Assembly (NCBI RefSeq): GCF_003574735.1
Contig: NZ_QORW01000011.1
Location: 180,481-244,480, forward strand
From: Dongia deserti
GTDB lineage: Bacteria; Pseudomonadota; Alphaproteobacteria; Dongiales; Dongiaceae
Direction: 5' to 3'
DNA length: 64,000 bases
Positions 50,361 through 60,100 of this stretch are shown here, in pieces. How positions within the stretch are numbered: position 1 is the stretch's first letter; every line of letters begins with the position of its first letter. Both the position numbers and the translations under genes were made by a program. The notes under the pieces are model-generated. The model had not been told where the DNA came from and did not search any database. It was given only the letters and a program-made list of their open reading frames with translations.

Positions 50361-52592
50361 ATGGCTTCGACTATGCGCGCGGCTGACATTTCCATTGGCG
50401 AAACGGTGCGGTACGCATTGCGAGTGGCGATCGGTGTTGGCCTGGCCTTCGCGCTGGCCTTCGTCATGCAGATGATGGCGCGCCCGGCATCTGCGGAATC
50501 GATCCCGCAGAACCCGCTGATCGAGGACATCCTCAAGCTCCACGACATCAAGCTCGTCCGGCGCGACGACCGCCTCGGCGTCGGCAACCTGGTGGTGAAG
50601 CATCCGCCGCGTAAGAAGGCCGAACCGGGCGAGCCGAATTACGAAGGCTGGGGTACCGGCTTCCTGATCGGTGAATGCCATATCCTGACCGCGCGCCACG
50701 TCGTCGATCCCGACGACCCGGATGTCGAGACCAACGACCTGCCGATGAAGAGCAGGATCGAGTTCGTCATCGGCCCGGTCCGCGACTACACCAAGGTCCA
50801 GAAGGCCAACGACATGTCGAAGCTGTCGGAGATTCTGGATTCGACCAAAGCGGTTCCCGTGGCGTGGGGTCACTACCAGTTTCCGAAGCACGACGATCCC
50901 GCCGGCAAGCGCAAGGCGGCGTGGGAGAACTACTACGAGGATTGGGCGCTGCTGAAGCTCGAGAAGTGCCTGGGGCAGGGACCGAAGGGCTACATCCCCT
51001 TTGCGCTCCAGGGCATCACGACCGAGGAGATGGCGAAGCGGACGGAGCCCCTGCCGGCCCGCAACGTCAGCGGCCCGCCGGTTTCCGGCATCTCGCACCT
51101 GGTCGACGACGACAAGTGCGAGCTCTACGGCCAGGTCGAGTTCCCGCTATGGAACAGCACTTGCTTCGCGCGGCCCGGCTCGTCCGGATCGCCGATCTTC
51201 ACCTCGGACGGCAATGGCGGCTGGAACGTCGTCGCCATCCTGGTGCGCGGCCCGAGCGACGCATCGATCCGCAACGAATTGCTCGAAGGCGCCCGGCCGG
51301 CCGGTTGGCCCTGGCGCGTGCAGCACACCCAACTCGGCAATCCCGTGTCGGGGCTGATCGACCGCATCCGGCCGTTCCTGAAGGACGACAAGGGCGCGCG
51401 CATCCTGGGCACCGGCACCAACAAGCCCTATGCGGAAAAGGACGAGGGCTTCGTGAAGGTGCTCGAAGCGCAGCGCAAGGACAGACCCGAGGACGTCCAT
51501 CTCGCGGTGCGGTGGCTGATTGCGCTCTACAAGGCGCGCGGGGCCGAGGCGGCGCTGACCGAGCTCGACAAACTGCTGGAACAATTCCCCGGCTCGCGCG
51601 AGCTGCGCAGCGTGCGCATCGACATCGTCTATTACGACAACCTCGGCCACAACGTCGCGTGGCAGGAGGCGGTCAACGACATCGTCGAGTTCCGCAAGGT
51701 ATTTCCGGAGTTCAACGAGCTGCAGGTGATCCACGGCGATATGCTGTTCATCGGCATGCAATGCAAGAACGCCGCGAACCTCTACCGCAAATCCTGGGAC
51801 CGGCTCGGGATCAGCCCGTGGATCCGCATGTCCTGGGCCGACGCCATGGCCTGCGCGGGCGAGCATCGCGCCGCCCTTGCTGCCTATGACGAGATGCTGT
51901 TCTACGCCAAGAAATACCCGCACGCGCTGGGCAGCCGCGCCATGGTGCGCTTCCGCACCGGCCAGTCGGAACCAGCGCGCGAGGATCTGCGCCGCATCGT
52001 CAAGGAATACCCGAAGGACAGCTGGGCGCCGATGATGCGCGCCGTGTTCGCGGCCAACGAGGGCCACCACCTCGACATCGCGGAAAAGGATCTGCGCAAG
52101 GTCATCACCGAGACGGACGACGACGCCACGCCGACCGTCGCGCTGGGCGCGATGCTACTGGCGCAGGGCCGCGACGCCGATGCAATCGAGGCGCTGAAGA
52201 TCGGGCGCAAATACGACAAGCATGACATCGGGGCGGCACTGCTGCTCTCCGTGGCGCTGACCAAGGCCGGCAAGGCGGAGGAGGCGAAGAGCCAGCTCAA
52301 GGATCTCATCCAGCCCCATGACGACCCGAAGCACTGGGCGGTCCAGCTCGTGAAGCATTTCCAGGGCGAGATCTCGGTCGACGACGCACTGAAGGCGGCC
52401 GATGCCGGGCCTGCCGACACGCGCTGGAAGCGCTCCGGCTGGGCCCATGCCTATGTCGGGCTCCTGGCCTACGCCAAGGGCGACATCAAGACCGCGCGGC
52501 GCTACTTCGAGACCGCGCCCTATCTCGACCGCACCTGGCTGGAATACTCCCTGATCGACACTTGGCGCCGGGCGGCGAACGGGCAAGGATAA
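50361..52592 (+). CDS. Trypsin-like serine protease fused to TPR repeats
   Basis: 743 residues. A hydrophobic segment (about 19-40) acts as signal or anchor, so the protein is periplasmic. The protease domain (about 65-340) shows H113 in ILTARHVV, D194 in EDWALLKL and S275 in RPGSSGSPIF, a full triad with a GxSGS oxyanion motif. Three cysteines (106, 253 and 268) surround the fold. The C-terminal half (about 380-740) is made of TPR-like helical pairs with the A-x4-D pattern. The TPR half may recruit envelope substrates. No PDZ is present, unlike DegP. It is divergent from the small lipoprotein. Confidence 0.85.
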   Translation: MASTMRAADISIGETVRYALRVAIGVGLAFALAFVMQMMARPASAESIPQNPLIEDILKLHDIKLVRRDDRLGVGNLVVKHPPRKKAEPGEPNYEGWGTGFLIGECHILTARHVVDPDDPDVETNDLPMKSRIEFVIGPVRDYTKVQKANDMSKLSEILDSTKAVPVAWGHYQFPKHDDPAGKRKAAWENYYEDWALLKLEKCLGQGPKGYIPFALQGITTEEMAKRTEPLPARNVSGPPVSGISHLVDDDKCELYGQVEFPLWNSTCFARPGSSGSPIFTSDGNGGWNVVAILVRGPSDASIRNELLEGARPAGWPWRVQHTQLGNPVSGLIDRIRPFLKDDKGARILGTGTNKPYAEKDEGFVKVLEAQRKDRPEDVHLAVRWLIALYKARGAEAALTELDKLLEQFPGSRELRSVRIDIVYYDNLGHNVAWQEAVNDIVEFRKVFPEFNELQVIHGDMLFIGMQCKNAANLYRKSWDRLGISPWIRMSWADAMACAGEHRAALAAYDEMLFYAKKYPHALGSRAMVRFRTGQSEPAREDLRRIVKEYPKDSWAPMMRAVFAANEGHHLDIAEKDLRKVITETDDDATPTVALGAMLLAQGRDADAIEALKIGRKYDKHDIGAALLLSVALTKAGKAEEAKSQLKDLIQPHDDPKHWAVQLVKHFQGEISVDDALKAADAGPADTRWKRSGWAHAYVGLLAYAKGDIKTARRYFETAPYLDRTWLEYSLIDTWRRAANGQG

Positions 52593-52677
52593 CGACGCCC
52601 TAGAGAAACCTCGCTGTGATTGCCGGGCCCCGCGCCTGGCGATTGCGCTTTGAGCGAGGACCTGCGCTTCAAGCCAT

Positions 52678-53190
52678 CTATGTCGCGGCCGAATAGAGAT
52701 TGAGGGCCTCGACATCGGTGATGCGATGAACGGCTGTGCCCGCCGACTCCGCCATCGTGACCATACCCCTCACTGTCGGCATCCAATCTCGATCCACTTC
52801 AAAGATCGTGCGAAACAATGCTTCTGTCGGCGGCATGCGCACCGCGCCGGCAGGCGGATGTACAATCTCGCCCTTGGCCCAGGCGACTTGCCGTTCCGCC
52901 GCTAGCCAAAAATGCATCCAGAGCGGCATGTCGATGAAGATGATCTCGGTTGCGCGCTCAAGACGATCAGCCATGGATTCCAGCCGTCCCAGCCCATCGA
53001 TCACCCAACTGGACCGAGCGATCAGGCGCCCATGTTCCGCCTCATACATCTCAGCCGGTGTCGGCTTCCATCCTGGCTGCCAGAGCAGGGCATCGATCTC
53101 GATGTATGGGAGTTCGCGCTGCGCGGCGAGCTTACGCGCCAATGTCGACTTGCCGCCACCGGCATTGCCGATCACTGCGATGCGTTGCAT
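52678..53190 (-). CDS. P-loop nucleoside/nucleotide kinase-like protein (FlaR/adenylate kinase-like)
   Basis: 170 residues from ATG at 53190. Walker A GNAGGGKST lies at residues 8-16, followed by LPYIEIDALLWQPGW (acceptor-binding Asp region), SSWVIDGLG and IIFIDMPLWMHFW. This is the pattern of DNA topology modulation protein FlaR and related small adenylate-kinase-like ATPases. Cytoplasmic; substrate unknown. The upstream part of the frame lies outside conserved sequence, so the ATG at 53190 is preferred. Confidence 0.82.
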   Translation of the reverse strand: MQRIAVIGNAGGGKSTLARKLAAQRELPYIEIDALLWQPGWKPTPAEMYEAEHGRLIARSSWVIDGLGRLESMADRLERATEIIFIDMPLWMHFWLAAERQVAWAKGEIVHPPAGAVRMPPTEALFRTIFEVDRDWMPTVRGMVTMAESAGTAVHRITDVEALNLYSAAT

Positions 53191-53239
53191 GCAAGTGATA
53201 CCGGTTGATTGCCTGCGGGCGACGGAAGGCACCCGTAGA

Positions 53240-53422
53240 TCACGACAGGACCTGCGTCTTCCACCCATCGTACTCTCCGCCGCACGATTCCGCCGTGAGC
53301 GAAAGCATCTCGGTGATTTCCGTCACGGAATCGGCATCCGGCAGGCCGGTGTGCCCACGCCAATTCAGGTTGGGCTGCACGCGCTCGACGACCGCCCGCT
53401 TGAATTCTCGCGTGAGGGCCAT
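53240..53422 (-). CDS. 60-residue protein of uncertain family (RraB-like C-terminal motif)
   Basis: 60 residues: MALTREFKRAVVERVQPNLN, then TGLPDADSVTEITEM and a final GGEYDGWKTQVLS. The start resembles short antitoxin/regulator proteins that begin MALTREFK, while the GGEYDGW end matches the close of RraB-type RNase E inhibitors. Either it is a small independent gene or a remnant of a larger one. AAGAGG eight bases before the ATG at 53422 supports translation. It lies between the P-loop kinase and oppC-type genes, with 80 free bases on the upstream side. Confidence 0.5.
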   Translation of the reverse strand: MALTREFKRAVVERVQPNLNWRGHTGLPDADSVTEITEMLSLTAESCGGEYDGWKTQVLS

Positions 53423-53502
53423 CTCGTTTACCTCTTGACCTTCTTCGCCGCGGCCCGGAGCGGCCGCATTGCCGAAAGGCGCTGGTGACCTCTTGGCGAT
53501 TT

Positions 53503-54684
53503 CTATCGGTACGGGTCCGCCGCGTCGCGCAATCCGTCGCCCATGAAGTTGAAGGCCAGCACCACGATGATGACCGGCACGATCGGCAGCATCAGCCAGG
53601 GATAGAGCACGACCACGTTGATGTTCTGCGCCTCGTTCAAGAGCACGCCCCACGACGTGATGGGCGGTCGGATGCCGAGGCCGAGGAAGGAGAGCGCCGT
53701 TTCGCCCAGGATCATGTTGGGTATGGCGAGCGTCGCCGAGGCGATGAGGTGGCTCATGAAGCTCGGCATCAAATGGCGGAAGATGATGCGCCGGGGGCTC
53801 GCTCCCATCAACTGCGCGGCAACGCAGAAATCCTCCTCGCGCAGGCTCAAGAGCCGCGAGCGCACCGCGCGCGCCAAACCCGTCCAGTCGATCAGGCCCA
53901 GGATGATGGTGATGCCGAAATAGATCCAGAGCGGCGACCAGGTGACCGGCAGGATCGCCGCCAGCGCCAGCCACAGGGGCAAGTGCGGGATCGACCTGAT
54001 CACCTCGATCACGCGCTGCACGATATCGTCGACCCAGCCGCCGTAATAGCCGGCGAGCCCGCCCAGCGCTATGCCGAGAACGATCGAGACCGCGACACCC
54101 ATGATGCCGATGGTGAGCGAGATGCGCATGCCGTAGAGGACGCGCGAAAGCATGTCGCGTCCCAACCGGTCGGAGCCGAGCAGGAACATCGGACCGCCTT
54201 CCGGCGGACAGACCAGATGCAAGTCGCCGGGAACGACGCCCCACCAGTTGTATCTGTCGCCGCGGCAGAAGAAGCGGATCTTCAGCGGTTTCTCCGGGTT
54301 CTCGGTGAAGGTACGCTTCAGGTTCGACATGTCGAGCTTGTAGTCGAGCGCATAGACGAACGGTCCGATGAATTCGCCCTTGTGGAACAGGTGCACCGGC
54401 TGCGGCGGCACATAGATGTGCTGCACGTTGCGCGTATCCTGGTGATAGGGCGACAGGAACTCGACGCCCAGGACCGCCAGATACATGAGGGCAAGCACGA
54501 TCGCCGACACCACCGCCACCCGATGTCGCTTGAACTTCAGCGCCATCAGCTTCCATTGCGAGGCGAGATAGATCTTTTCCTGCTCCGGCGTCGTGCGCTC
54601 GACCGAATAGGGGTCGAACGGCGCCGGCGAGACGTAGTGCGGCAGCGGCGCCGACGCACCGTCGGAGGAGGTGCGCTCGTTCAT
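53503..54684 (-). CDS. Peptide-type ABC transporter permease (OppC/DppC-like)
   Basis: 393 residues. One helix near 55-80 is followed by a long periplasmic insert (about 85-190), then the binding-protein-dependent transport domain with LGSDRLGRDMLSRVLYGMRISLTIG and the EAA loop AQLMGASPRRIIFRHLMPSF. The insert is longer than in typical OppC but known in related permeases. It starts inside the end of the OppB gene (ATGA overlap, 54681-54684). Last clear gene of the ABC operon. Confidence 0.92.
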   Translation of the reverse strand: MNERTSSDGASAPLPHYVSPAPFDPYSVERTTPEQEKIYLASQWKLMALKFKRHRVAVVSAIVLALMYLAVLGVEFLSPYHQDTRNVQHIYVPPQPVHLFHKGEFIGPFVYALDYKLDMSNLKRTFTENPEKPLKIRFFCRGDRYNWWGVVPGDLHLVCPPEGGPMFLLGSDRLGRDMLSRVLYGMRISLTIGIMGVAVSIVLGIALGGLAGYYGGWVDDIVQRVIEVIRSIPHLPLWLALAAILPVTWSPLWIYFGITIILGLIDWTGLARAVRSRLLSLREEDFCVAAQLMGASPRRIIFRHLMPSFMSHLIASATLAIPNMILGETALSFLGLGIRPPITSWGVLLNEAQNINVVVLYPWLMLPIVPVIIVVLAFNFMGDGLRDAADPYR

Positions 54685-55679
54685 TTGGTGGCCCCGGCGC
54701 CGAGACGGATGCGCGGATCGAGCAGCGCCAGCAGGATGTCGGAGATGAAGACGCCGAGAACCGTCAGGAATGCCATGAACATCAGGAACGAGCCGGCGAG
54801 ATACATGTCTTGGCTTCTGAGCGCGTCCAGCAGCATCGGCCCGGTGAGCGGCAACGACATCACCACCGACACGATCACCGAGCCCGAGATCAATTCCGGC
54901 AGCAGGCTGCCGATATCGGCGATGAAGGGATTGAGCGAGACGCGCAGCGGATATTTCACCAGCAGCCGCCCTGGCGGCAGGCCTTTGGCGCGGCCGGTCA
55001 CCACATATTGCTTGTTGAGCTCATCCAGCAGGTTGGCGCGCAGGCGCCGGATCATGCCGGCGGTTCCGGGCAGGCCGATCACCAGCACGGGAATCCACAG
55101 GTGCGAGAGGATGGACTGGAACTTCGCCCAACTCCACGGCGCATCCATGTATTGCGGTTCCATCAGACCGCCGATCGAGATGTCGAAATACTCCTTGGCG
55201 AAATAGAGCAGGATGAGCGCAAAAAGGAAGCTGGGCGTGGCGAGCCCGATGTAGCCGAGGAACGTGAAGAAATAGTCGCCGATGGAATATTGCCGGACTG
55301 CCGAATAGACCGCGATCGGGAATGAGACCACCCAAACGAACAGAATGGAGGCGAGCGAGACCACGACGGTCAATGACAGCCGGTCGCCCACCACTTCGTT
55401 GACCGGCAACGAGTGTTCGAAGCTGTAGCCGAGATTGCCCTGCAGCAGGCCGCCCGCCCACTTCAGATACTGCATGTACAACGGCAGATCGAGCCCATAG
55501 GTCCGGCGCAGGAACTCGATCTTGGCCGGGTCCACTGCCTCGCCCTGCGATTGCAACTCGGAGATATAGCTCTCCAGGAAATCGCCGGGCGGCGCTTGGA
55601 TAATGACAAAGATCGCGATGCTGATCACGATCAGCGTCGGAACCATCACCAGCAGGCGTTGGACGAAATAGCGGAACAT
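54681..55679 (-). CDS. Peptide-type ABC transporter permease (OppB/DppB-like)
   Basis: 332 residues. MFRYFVQRLLVMVPTLIVISIAIFVI is the usual first helix, LGYSFEHSLPVNEVV and the EAA-like YVVTGRAKGLPPGRLLVKYPLR loop identify it. Six helices. It follows the binding-protein gene by seven bases and overlaps the second permease. Confidence 0.93.
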   Translation of the reverse strand: MFRYFVQRLLVMVPTLIVISIAIFVIIQAPPGDFLESYISELQSQGEAVDPAKIEFLRRTYGLDLPLYMQYLKWAGGLLQGNLGYSFEHSLPVNEVVGDRLSLTVVVSLASILFVWVVSFPIAVYSAVRQYSIGDYFFTFLGYIGLATPSFLFALILLYFAKEYFDISIGGLMEPQYMDAPWSWAKFQSILSHLWIPVLVIGLPGTAGMIRRLRANLLDELNKQYVVTGRAKGLPPGRLLVKYPLRVSLNPFIADIGSLLPELISGSVIVSVVMSLPLTGPMLLDALRSQDMYLAGSFLMFMAFLTVLGVFISDILLALLDPRIRLGAGATK

Positions 55680-55686
55680 GCCAAGA

Positions 55687-57606
55687 TTATTGGTCGGCGA
55701 CCGTGCTCAAGCGCCGGTTCTCGTCGAGCCAGAAGGTGTCGGGCTTGTAGACGCCGAACTGTGCGCCCGGCTCCCACGACCAGATCGCCTTTTCCGGCAC
55801 GTTGTGCAGGTGCCGGTTGACCACCACAGGCTGCGGCACATTCGACACGGTGCCGAAGGTGTAGACCTGGTCGGTCCAGATCGCGAGGATTTCGTTCCAC
55901 GTCTTGGCGCGCGCATCGCTTTTGGTGGCTTGGCGCCAGGCATCCATCAGCTCTGCCAGCTTCTGCGCTTCCGGCATGTCGACCTTCTCGCCGGCCTCAC
56001 CTTTGGTTTCGTAATACTGGCCCCACTTCGCCCACTGCAATTGCTGCTGGCTGGTCGGGGTGAATTCCCATGGGCTCATGTCTGCATTGGGGAAGCCATT
56101 ATCCACGCCCACCCACACCGACATGATGGACTCGCCGGCAAAGATGCGGTTGCGGAAGACCTCCAGCTCCGAAGGCTTGGTGAAGAGATCGACGCCGATC
56201 TTCTTCCAGGAATCGCGCACCAGCTGCAGCACGTCGGTCTCTTCCGTGCTCTCGCCCGCCGTGTCGACAATGACGATCATCGGCCTGCCGTCCGGCAGCA
56301 AGCGGATATTGTTGTCGCCGCGCTTCGTCAGGCCCATTTCGTCCAGCAGCTGATTGGCCTGGTCGACATCGTACGTTGCCCAGGTCGTGGTGTATTCCGG
56401 CTTGTAGAGCGGGCTGAAGTTCAGCACCGTATTGTTGCCGGGGACACCGAGCCCGAAGTAGATCGCCTGGTTGATCTCGTCGCGGTTGATCGCCATTGAG
56501 AGGGCGCGCCGGCAGCGGACGTCACGGAGCACGCCGCGCCACACCACGTCGTTCGTGGTGAGGTTGGGATAGAGCGCCAGCTTGCTCCCGCGCCCGTCGT
56601 CCCACAGCCGCACCCAGATTTTCCGTTGCTTCTCCTCCTTTTCCTTCAGGAAGGTGTAGTTGTCGAAGCGGATGTTGCGCGCCTGCAGGTCGGAATCGTC
56701 CGCGGCCTTGGCCGGGATCAGCTTCGAATCGGTCTTGGTGAACACCACCTGATCGGCATAGGGCAGCTGCTGGCCTTTTTCGTCGACTCGGTAGTAGTAC
56801 GGGTTGCGCTTGAAGATGAAGCGCTCTGCCGGCGGCTTGTTCTGCAGCACCCAGGGATCGAGCGAGGGAAGCTTCGGATTGTCGTTGCGATACTGGTTGT
56901 CCCGGCGGTTGTGCAGGGCCGCCCAGCTTGGTTGTCCGGATTCCTTGACAGCTTCGGCGAGTTTCGCCGCGTCCTGATGTTTCTCGTGGAACTTCTTCAA
57001 GTAATGGCCGGGACGGTAGATGTAGAGCGGCGAGGCGCCCGCCAGCTGCGGCAGGAATTCCGCGTTCGGCTTGTCCCACGAATAGCGCACGGTCAGCGCA
57101 TCGGGATACTCGACTTTCGCCGGCTTGCCATCGACCGTCAGGATTTTCGGCACGCCCGTCGGCATCAACTCTTCGTTATTTGCGACGTCTTCCCAGAAAT
57201 AGCGGAACGCGTCCGAAGTGAAGGGCTCGCCATCCGACCATTTGTGCCCTTCGCGCAGCTTGAAGGTGAAGATGCGCCCCTCTTCCTCCGTGAAGCTTTC
57301 ACAGATGTCGGGCACCAGCTTGTAGTCCCGGTCGTAGCAGACCAGTCGCGCATAGGAGTAGGCGACCAGGATGCGCGTGTCCTTGTCACTTGCCATCAGC
57401 ATGCGGATCTCACCGCCCTGGCGGCCGATCTCCGGCATGGCTGCTACCGCCGGATTTTTCGGCAGGCGCTCGGCCACCGGCGGCAGGTCGCCCTTCGCTT
57501 CCGCGTCCTTGAAGAACGGCGAGCTGATGAAGTCGGCGAAGGCGGATGGCGCCCCCATCACCAGGCCCGCCCCCAAGCTCGTCAACAGAAAGTCCCGGCG
57601 TTTCAT
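55687..57606 (-). CDS. ABC transporter substrate-binding protein, peptide family (Tat-exported)
   Basis: 639 residues from ATG at 57606. [19 protein letters not shown] is a twin-arginine signal, so the protein folds in the cytoplasm before export. The SBP_bac_5 fold has FKLREGHKWSDGEPFTSDAFRYFWED, RALSMAINRDEINQA and FTKPSELEVFRNRIFAGE. It is longer than most DppA/OppA relatives (about 530), suggesting a bulky ligand. The ATG overlaps the stop of the ATPase gene by four bases. Confidence 0.9.
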   Translation of the reverse strand: MKRRDFLLTSLGAGLVMGAPSAFADFISSPFFKDAEAKGDLPPVAERLPKNPAVAAMPEIGRQGGEIRMLMASDKDTRILVAYSYARLVCYDRDYKLVPDICESFTEEEGRIFTFKLREGHKWSDGEPFTSDAFRYFWEDVANNEELMPTGVPKILTVDGKPAKVEYPDALTVRYSWDKPNAEFLPQLAGASPLYIYRPGHYLKKFHEKHQDAAKLAEAVKESGQPSWAALHNRRDNQYRNDNPKLPSLDPWVLQNKPPAERFIFKRNPYYYRVDEKGQQLPYADQVVFTKTDSKLIPAKAADDSDLQARNIRFDNYTFLKEKEEKQRKIWVRLWDDGRGSKLALYPNLTTNDVVWRGVLRDVRCRRALSMAINRDEINQAIYFGLGVPGNNTVLNFSPLYKPEYTTTWATYDVDQANQLLDEMGLTKRGDNNIRLLPDGRPMIVIVDTAGESTEETDVLQLVRDSWKKIGVDLFTKPSELEVFRNRIFAGESIMSVWVGVDNGFPNADMSPWEFTPTSQQQLQWAKWGQYYETKGEAGEKVDMPEAQKLAELMDAWRQATKSDARAKTWNEILAIWTDQVYTFGTVSNVPQPVVVNRHLHNVPEKAIWSWEPGAQFGVYKPDTFWLDENRRLSTVADQ

Positions 57607-59582
57607 GCTGCGCTCCTGACGTCGATACCGGCGCGGACCCAATGTCCGTCATAGACTTCCACCATGCCGGGCCGGCGATCCGGGTCGATGGTAAAGGGCG
57701 CCGGCCAAGCCGACGGGATTGAAGCTTTGCCTTCCATCAGTCGGTCGAAATTGAGCCGGCAAGTCAAGGATGGATCGGGCACCGCCGCAAGCAGGGCCCG
57801 AGTATAGGGATGGACCGGGTTCTGGAACAGCCGGTCCGCCGGCGCCATTTCCACCAGGCGCCCGGCGCACATCACCATGATGCGGTCGGCGATGTATTCG
57901 ACCACCGCCAGATTGTGCGAAATGAAGATGTAGGTGAGGCCGAGCTTCTGCTGCAGGTCCTTGAGCAGGTTCAGGATCTGGGCCTGGATCGACACGTCGA
58001 GTGCCGAGACCGGCTCGTCGCAGATCACGATGTCGGGCCGCAAGGCGATCGCGCGTGCGATCCCGATGCGCTGGCGCTGTCCGCCGGAGAAGCTGTGCGG
58101 ATAGCGCCGCAGGTGCCGCATGTCCAGGCCCACCAGCGCCATCAGTTCCTTGGCGATTTCCTCGCGCTCGCGCCGCGTCCCGACATTGTGGATCACCAGA
58201 GGTTCGGTGATGATGTCGAACACCGACATGCGCGGATTCAACGACCCCATCGGATCCTGGAACACGAACTGAATGCGCTTGCGGAATTCCTGGAGATCAT
58301 TGCCTTTGAGCTTCAGCGTTTCGACGAGGCGCGATCCCTCGTTGAACAGGACGCGCCCGGTGTCGGGCGTCAGCGCGCGCATGATAATCTTGGAAAGCGT
58401 GGTCTTGCCGCAGCCGGATTCCCCGACCAGTCCCAGGCACTCGCCGCGCTTCACCTCGAAGCTGACGTCATCGACCGCCACCACCTGCTTTTCATCGCCG
58501 CCGAAGAAGCCGCCCTTGCGGATCGAAAAGCTTTTGCTGACGTTCTCGACCAGCAGCAGGGGCGCGCCGAGCCCCGCGCCTTCCGGCCACGGCTTCTTCT
58601 CCGCGAACATCTTGCCTTCGGTCACGGGAATCTCGCGGATCGGCGTCAGTCGCTCGCCCGGCGCCATGCCGAAGCGCGGCACCGCGCGGAGCAGCGCCTG
58701 GAGATACGGATGCTCCGGCGCCTGGAACAGGTCTTCCAGGGTACCGGATTCCATGACTTCGCCGTGATACATGACGACGATCTCGTCCGCGACGTTGGCG
58801 ACCACGCCGAGATCGTGCGTGATCAGCAACAACGCCATCTGCAGTTCCTTCTGCAGATCGATCATCAGCTTCAGGATCTGCGCCTGAATGGTAACATCCA
58901 GCGCGGTGGTCGGTTCATCCGCGATCAGCAAGGTCGGCCGGCAGATGAGCGCCATCGCGATCATCGCGCGCTGGCGCAGGCCGCCCGACAACTCGAACGG
59001 ATAGGTCTTGAAGCCGCGCTGCGGGTCGGGGAAGCCAACAAGGCGCAGCATCTCCATCACCAGCTCGCTGGCCTCGCGGCTCGATACCTTGCGGTGCAGC
59101 TGCAGCGCTTCGCCGATCTGGTCGCCGATGGTGTGGACCGGCGAGAGCGAAGTCATCGGCTCCTGGAAGATGATCGAGATCGCGCCGCCCCGGATCGAGC
59201 GCATCACCGGCCCGTTGCGCGGCTCGCGCGCGATGTCGATGATGGCTCCGCCGTTCAGCTTAGCGCCATTGCCGTTCCGCGCGCCGAGGGCAGACGTGGA
59301 GCGATCGAACAGGATCTGACCGGCTGAGATGCGCGCGATCTTGGGCAGGATGCCCATGATAGCCTGCGCCACCACCGACTTGCCCGATCCGGATTCGCCG
59401 ACCAGCGCCACGGTCTTGCCGTGCGGCACGCGGAAGTCAATGCCGCGCACCGCCTCCAGCATGCCGGTATCGAGGTCGAACGCGATCTTGAGCCCGCGCA
59501 CCACCAGCAGGTTGCCGTCCAGGGCATCGCCCCGCAACGATTCGTGCGATTGCATCCGGGGCGGCTGGGCGGAACGGTCCAT
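57603..59582 (-). CDS. Fused double ATPase of a peptide-type ABC importer (DppD-DppF fusion)
   Basis: 659 residues with two complete ABC domains. The first has [11 protein letters not shown], signature [15 protein letters not shown] and [12 protein letters not shown]; the second has [12 protein letters not shown], signature [15 protein letters not shown] and [11 protein letters not shown], and ends with the oligopeptide C-terminal domain. Fused DppD/DppF proteins resemble GsiA and YejF. It is the first gene of the operon, giving the order ATPase, binding protein, two permeases. Both ATP sites look intact. Confidence 0.94.
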   Translation of the reverse strand: MDRSAQPPRMQSHESLRGDALDGNLLVVRGLKIAFDLDTGMLEAVRGIDFRVPHGKTVALVGESGSGKSVVAQAIMGILPKIARISAGQILFDRSTSALGARNGNGAKLNGGAIIDIAREPRNGPVMRSIRGGAISIIFQEPMTSLSPVHTIGDQIGEALQLHRKVSSREASELVMEMLRLVGFPDPQRGFKTYPFELSGGLRQRAMIAMALICRPTLLIADEPTTALDVTIQAQILKLMIDLQKELQMALLLITHDLGVVANVADEIVVMYHGEVMESGTLEDLFQAPEHPYLQALLRAVPRFGMAPGERLTPIREIPVTEGKMFAEKKPWPEGAGLGAPLLLVENVSKSFSIRKGGFFGGDEKQVVAVDDVSFEVKRGECLGLVGESGCGKTTLSKIIMRALTPDTGRVLFNEGSRLVETLKLKGNDLQEFRKRIQFVFQDPMGSLNPRMSVFDIITEPLVIHNVGTRREREEIAKELMALVGLDMRHLRRYPHSFSGGQRQRIGIARAIALRPDIVICDEPVSALDVSIQAQILNLLKDLQQKLGLTYIFISHNLAVVEYIADRIMVMCAGRLVEMAPADRLFQNPVHPYTRALLAAVPDPSLTCRLNFDRLMEGKASIPSAWPAPFTIDPDRRPGMVEVYDGHWVRAGIDVRSAA

Positions 59583-59599
59583 CGGCTATCGCCCGCCGC

Positions 59600-60100
59600 T
59601 CACGCCGAAACGCCGAGCGCGGCGAGATTGTCCGCCGTCACCCGGTCCACCATGAGGTTGTTTTCCTTGGCCGCCCAGGCAGCGCGGGTCGCAATCTCCG
59701 AAAAGCCAGGAAGGTTCGAATCGATCTTCACGCTGGCCTCGCTGCGCCTGCTTCCGTACGGCGCATTCGCCTTGAGCGTCAAGGTCATCCAACCCTTTTT
59801 GCGGCTGCGCGAGGTTGGATAGTAACGCAGACCGAGTTCGCTGAGCTCGCCCCAGCGAATGGACTGCCTCCGGAAGCCCCCGCATTCAATCCCCTCTTCC
59901 GACACCCGGAACCACGCCAGGTTTTTGGCGACGGTCGTCATCGTGTAGATGGCGAACAAGATGGTCAATCCCACGAAAAGCCATATCAACTGGTTATGCC
60001 ATTCGTTTGTGACGAGGATCACAATGCAGATGACAATGCCCGCGATCCCTCGGGCGTAGTCCCAGACGAGGGCCGAGAGCGGGTATCTCAGCTCGGTCAT
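59600..60100 (-). CDS. Membrane protein with PH-like soluble domain
   Basis: 166 residues. Two helices (about 18-34 and 38-56) form a hairpin, followed by a beta-rich domain (AWFRVSEEGIECGGFRRQSIRWGEL, GWMTLTLKAN) of the bacterial PH type. Its ATG overlaps the polysaccharide deacetylase stop by four bases, so it belongs to the glycan-type cluster above it. Function unknown. Confidence 0.72.
   Translation of the reverse strand: MTELRYPLSALVWDYARGIAGIVICIVILVTNEWHNQLIWLFVGLTILFAIYTMTTVAKNLAWFRVSEEGIECGGFRRQSIRWGELSELGLRYYPTSRSRKKGWMTLTLKANAPYGSRRSEASVKIDSNLPGFSEIATRAAWAAKENNLMVDRVTADNLAALGVSA

Noticed and set aside
53423..54556. 438-residue frame antisense-like to the OppC gene, running into the 60-residue gene
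   Set aside because: It is the same strand in another frame of a clear permease; only the last 60 codons have their own start site.
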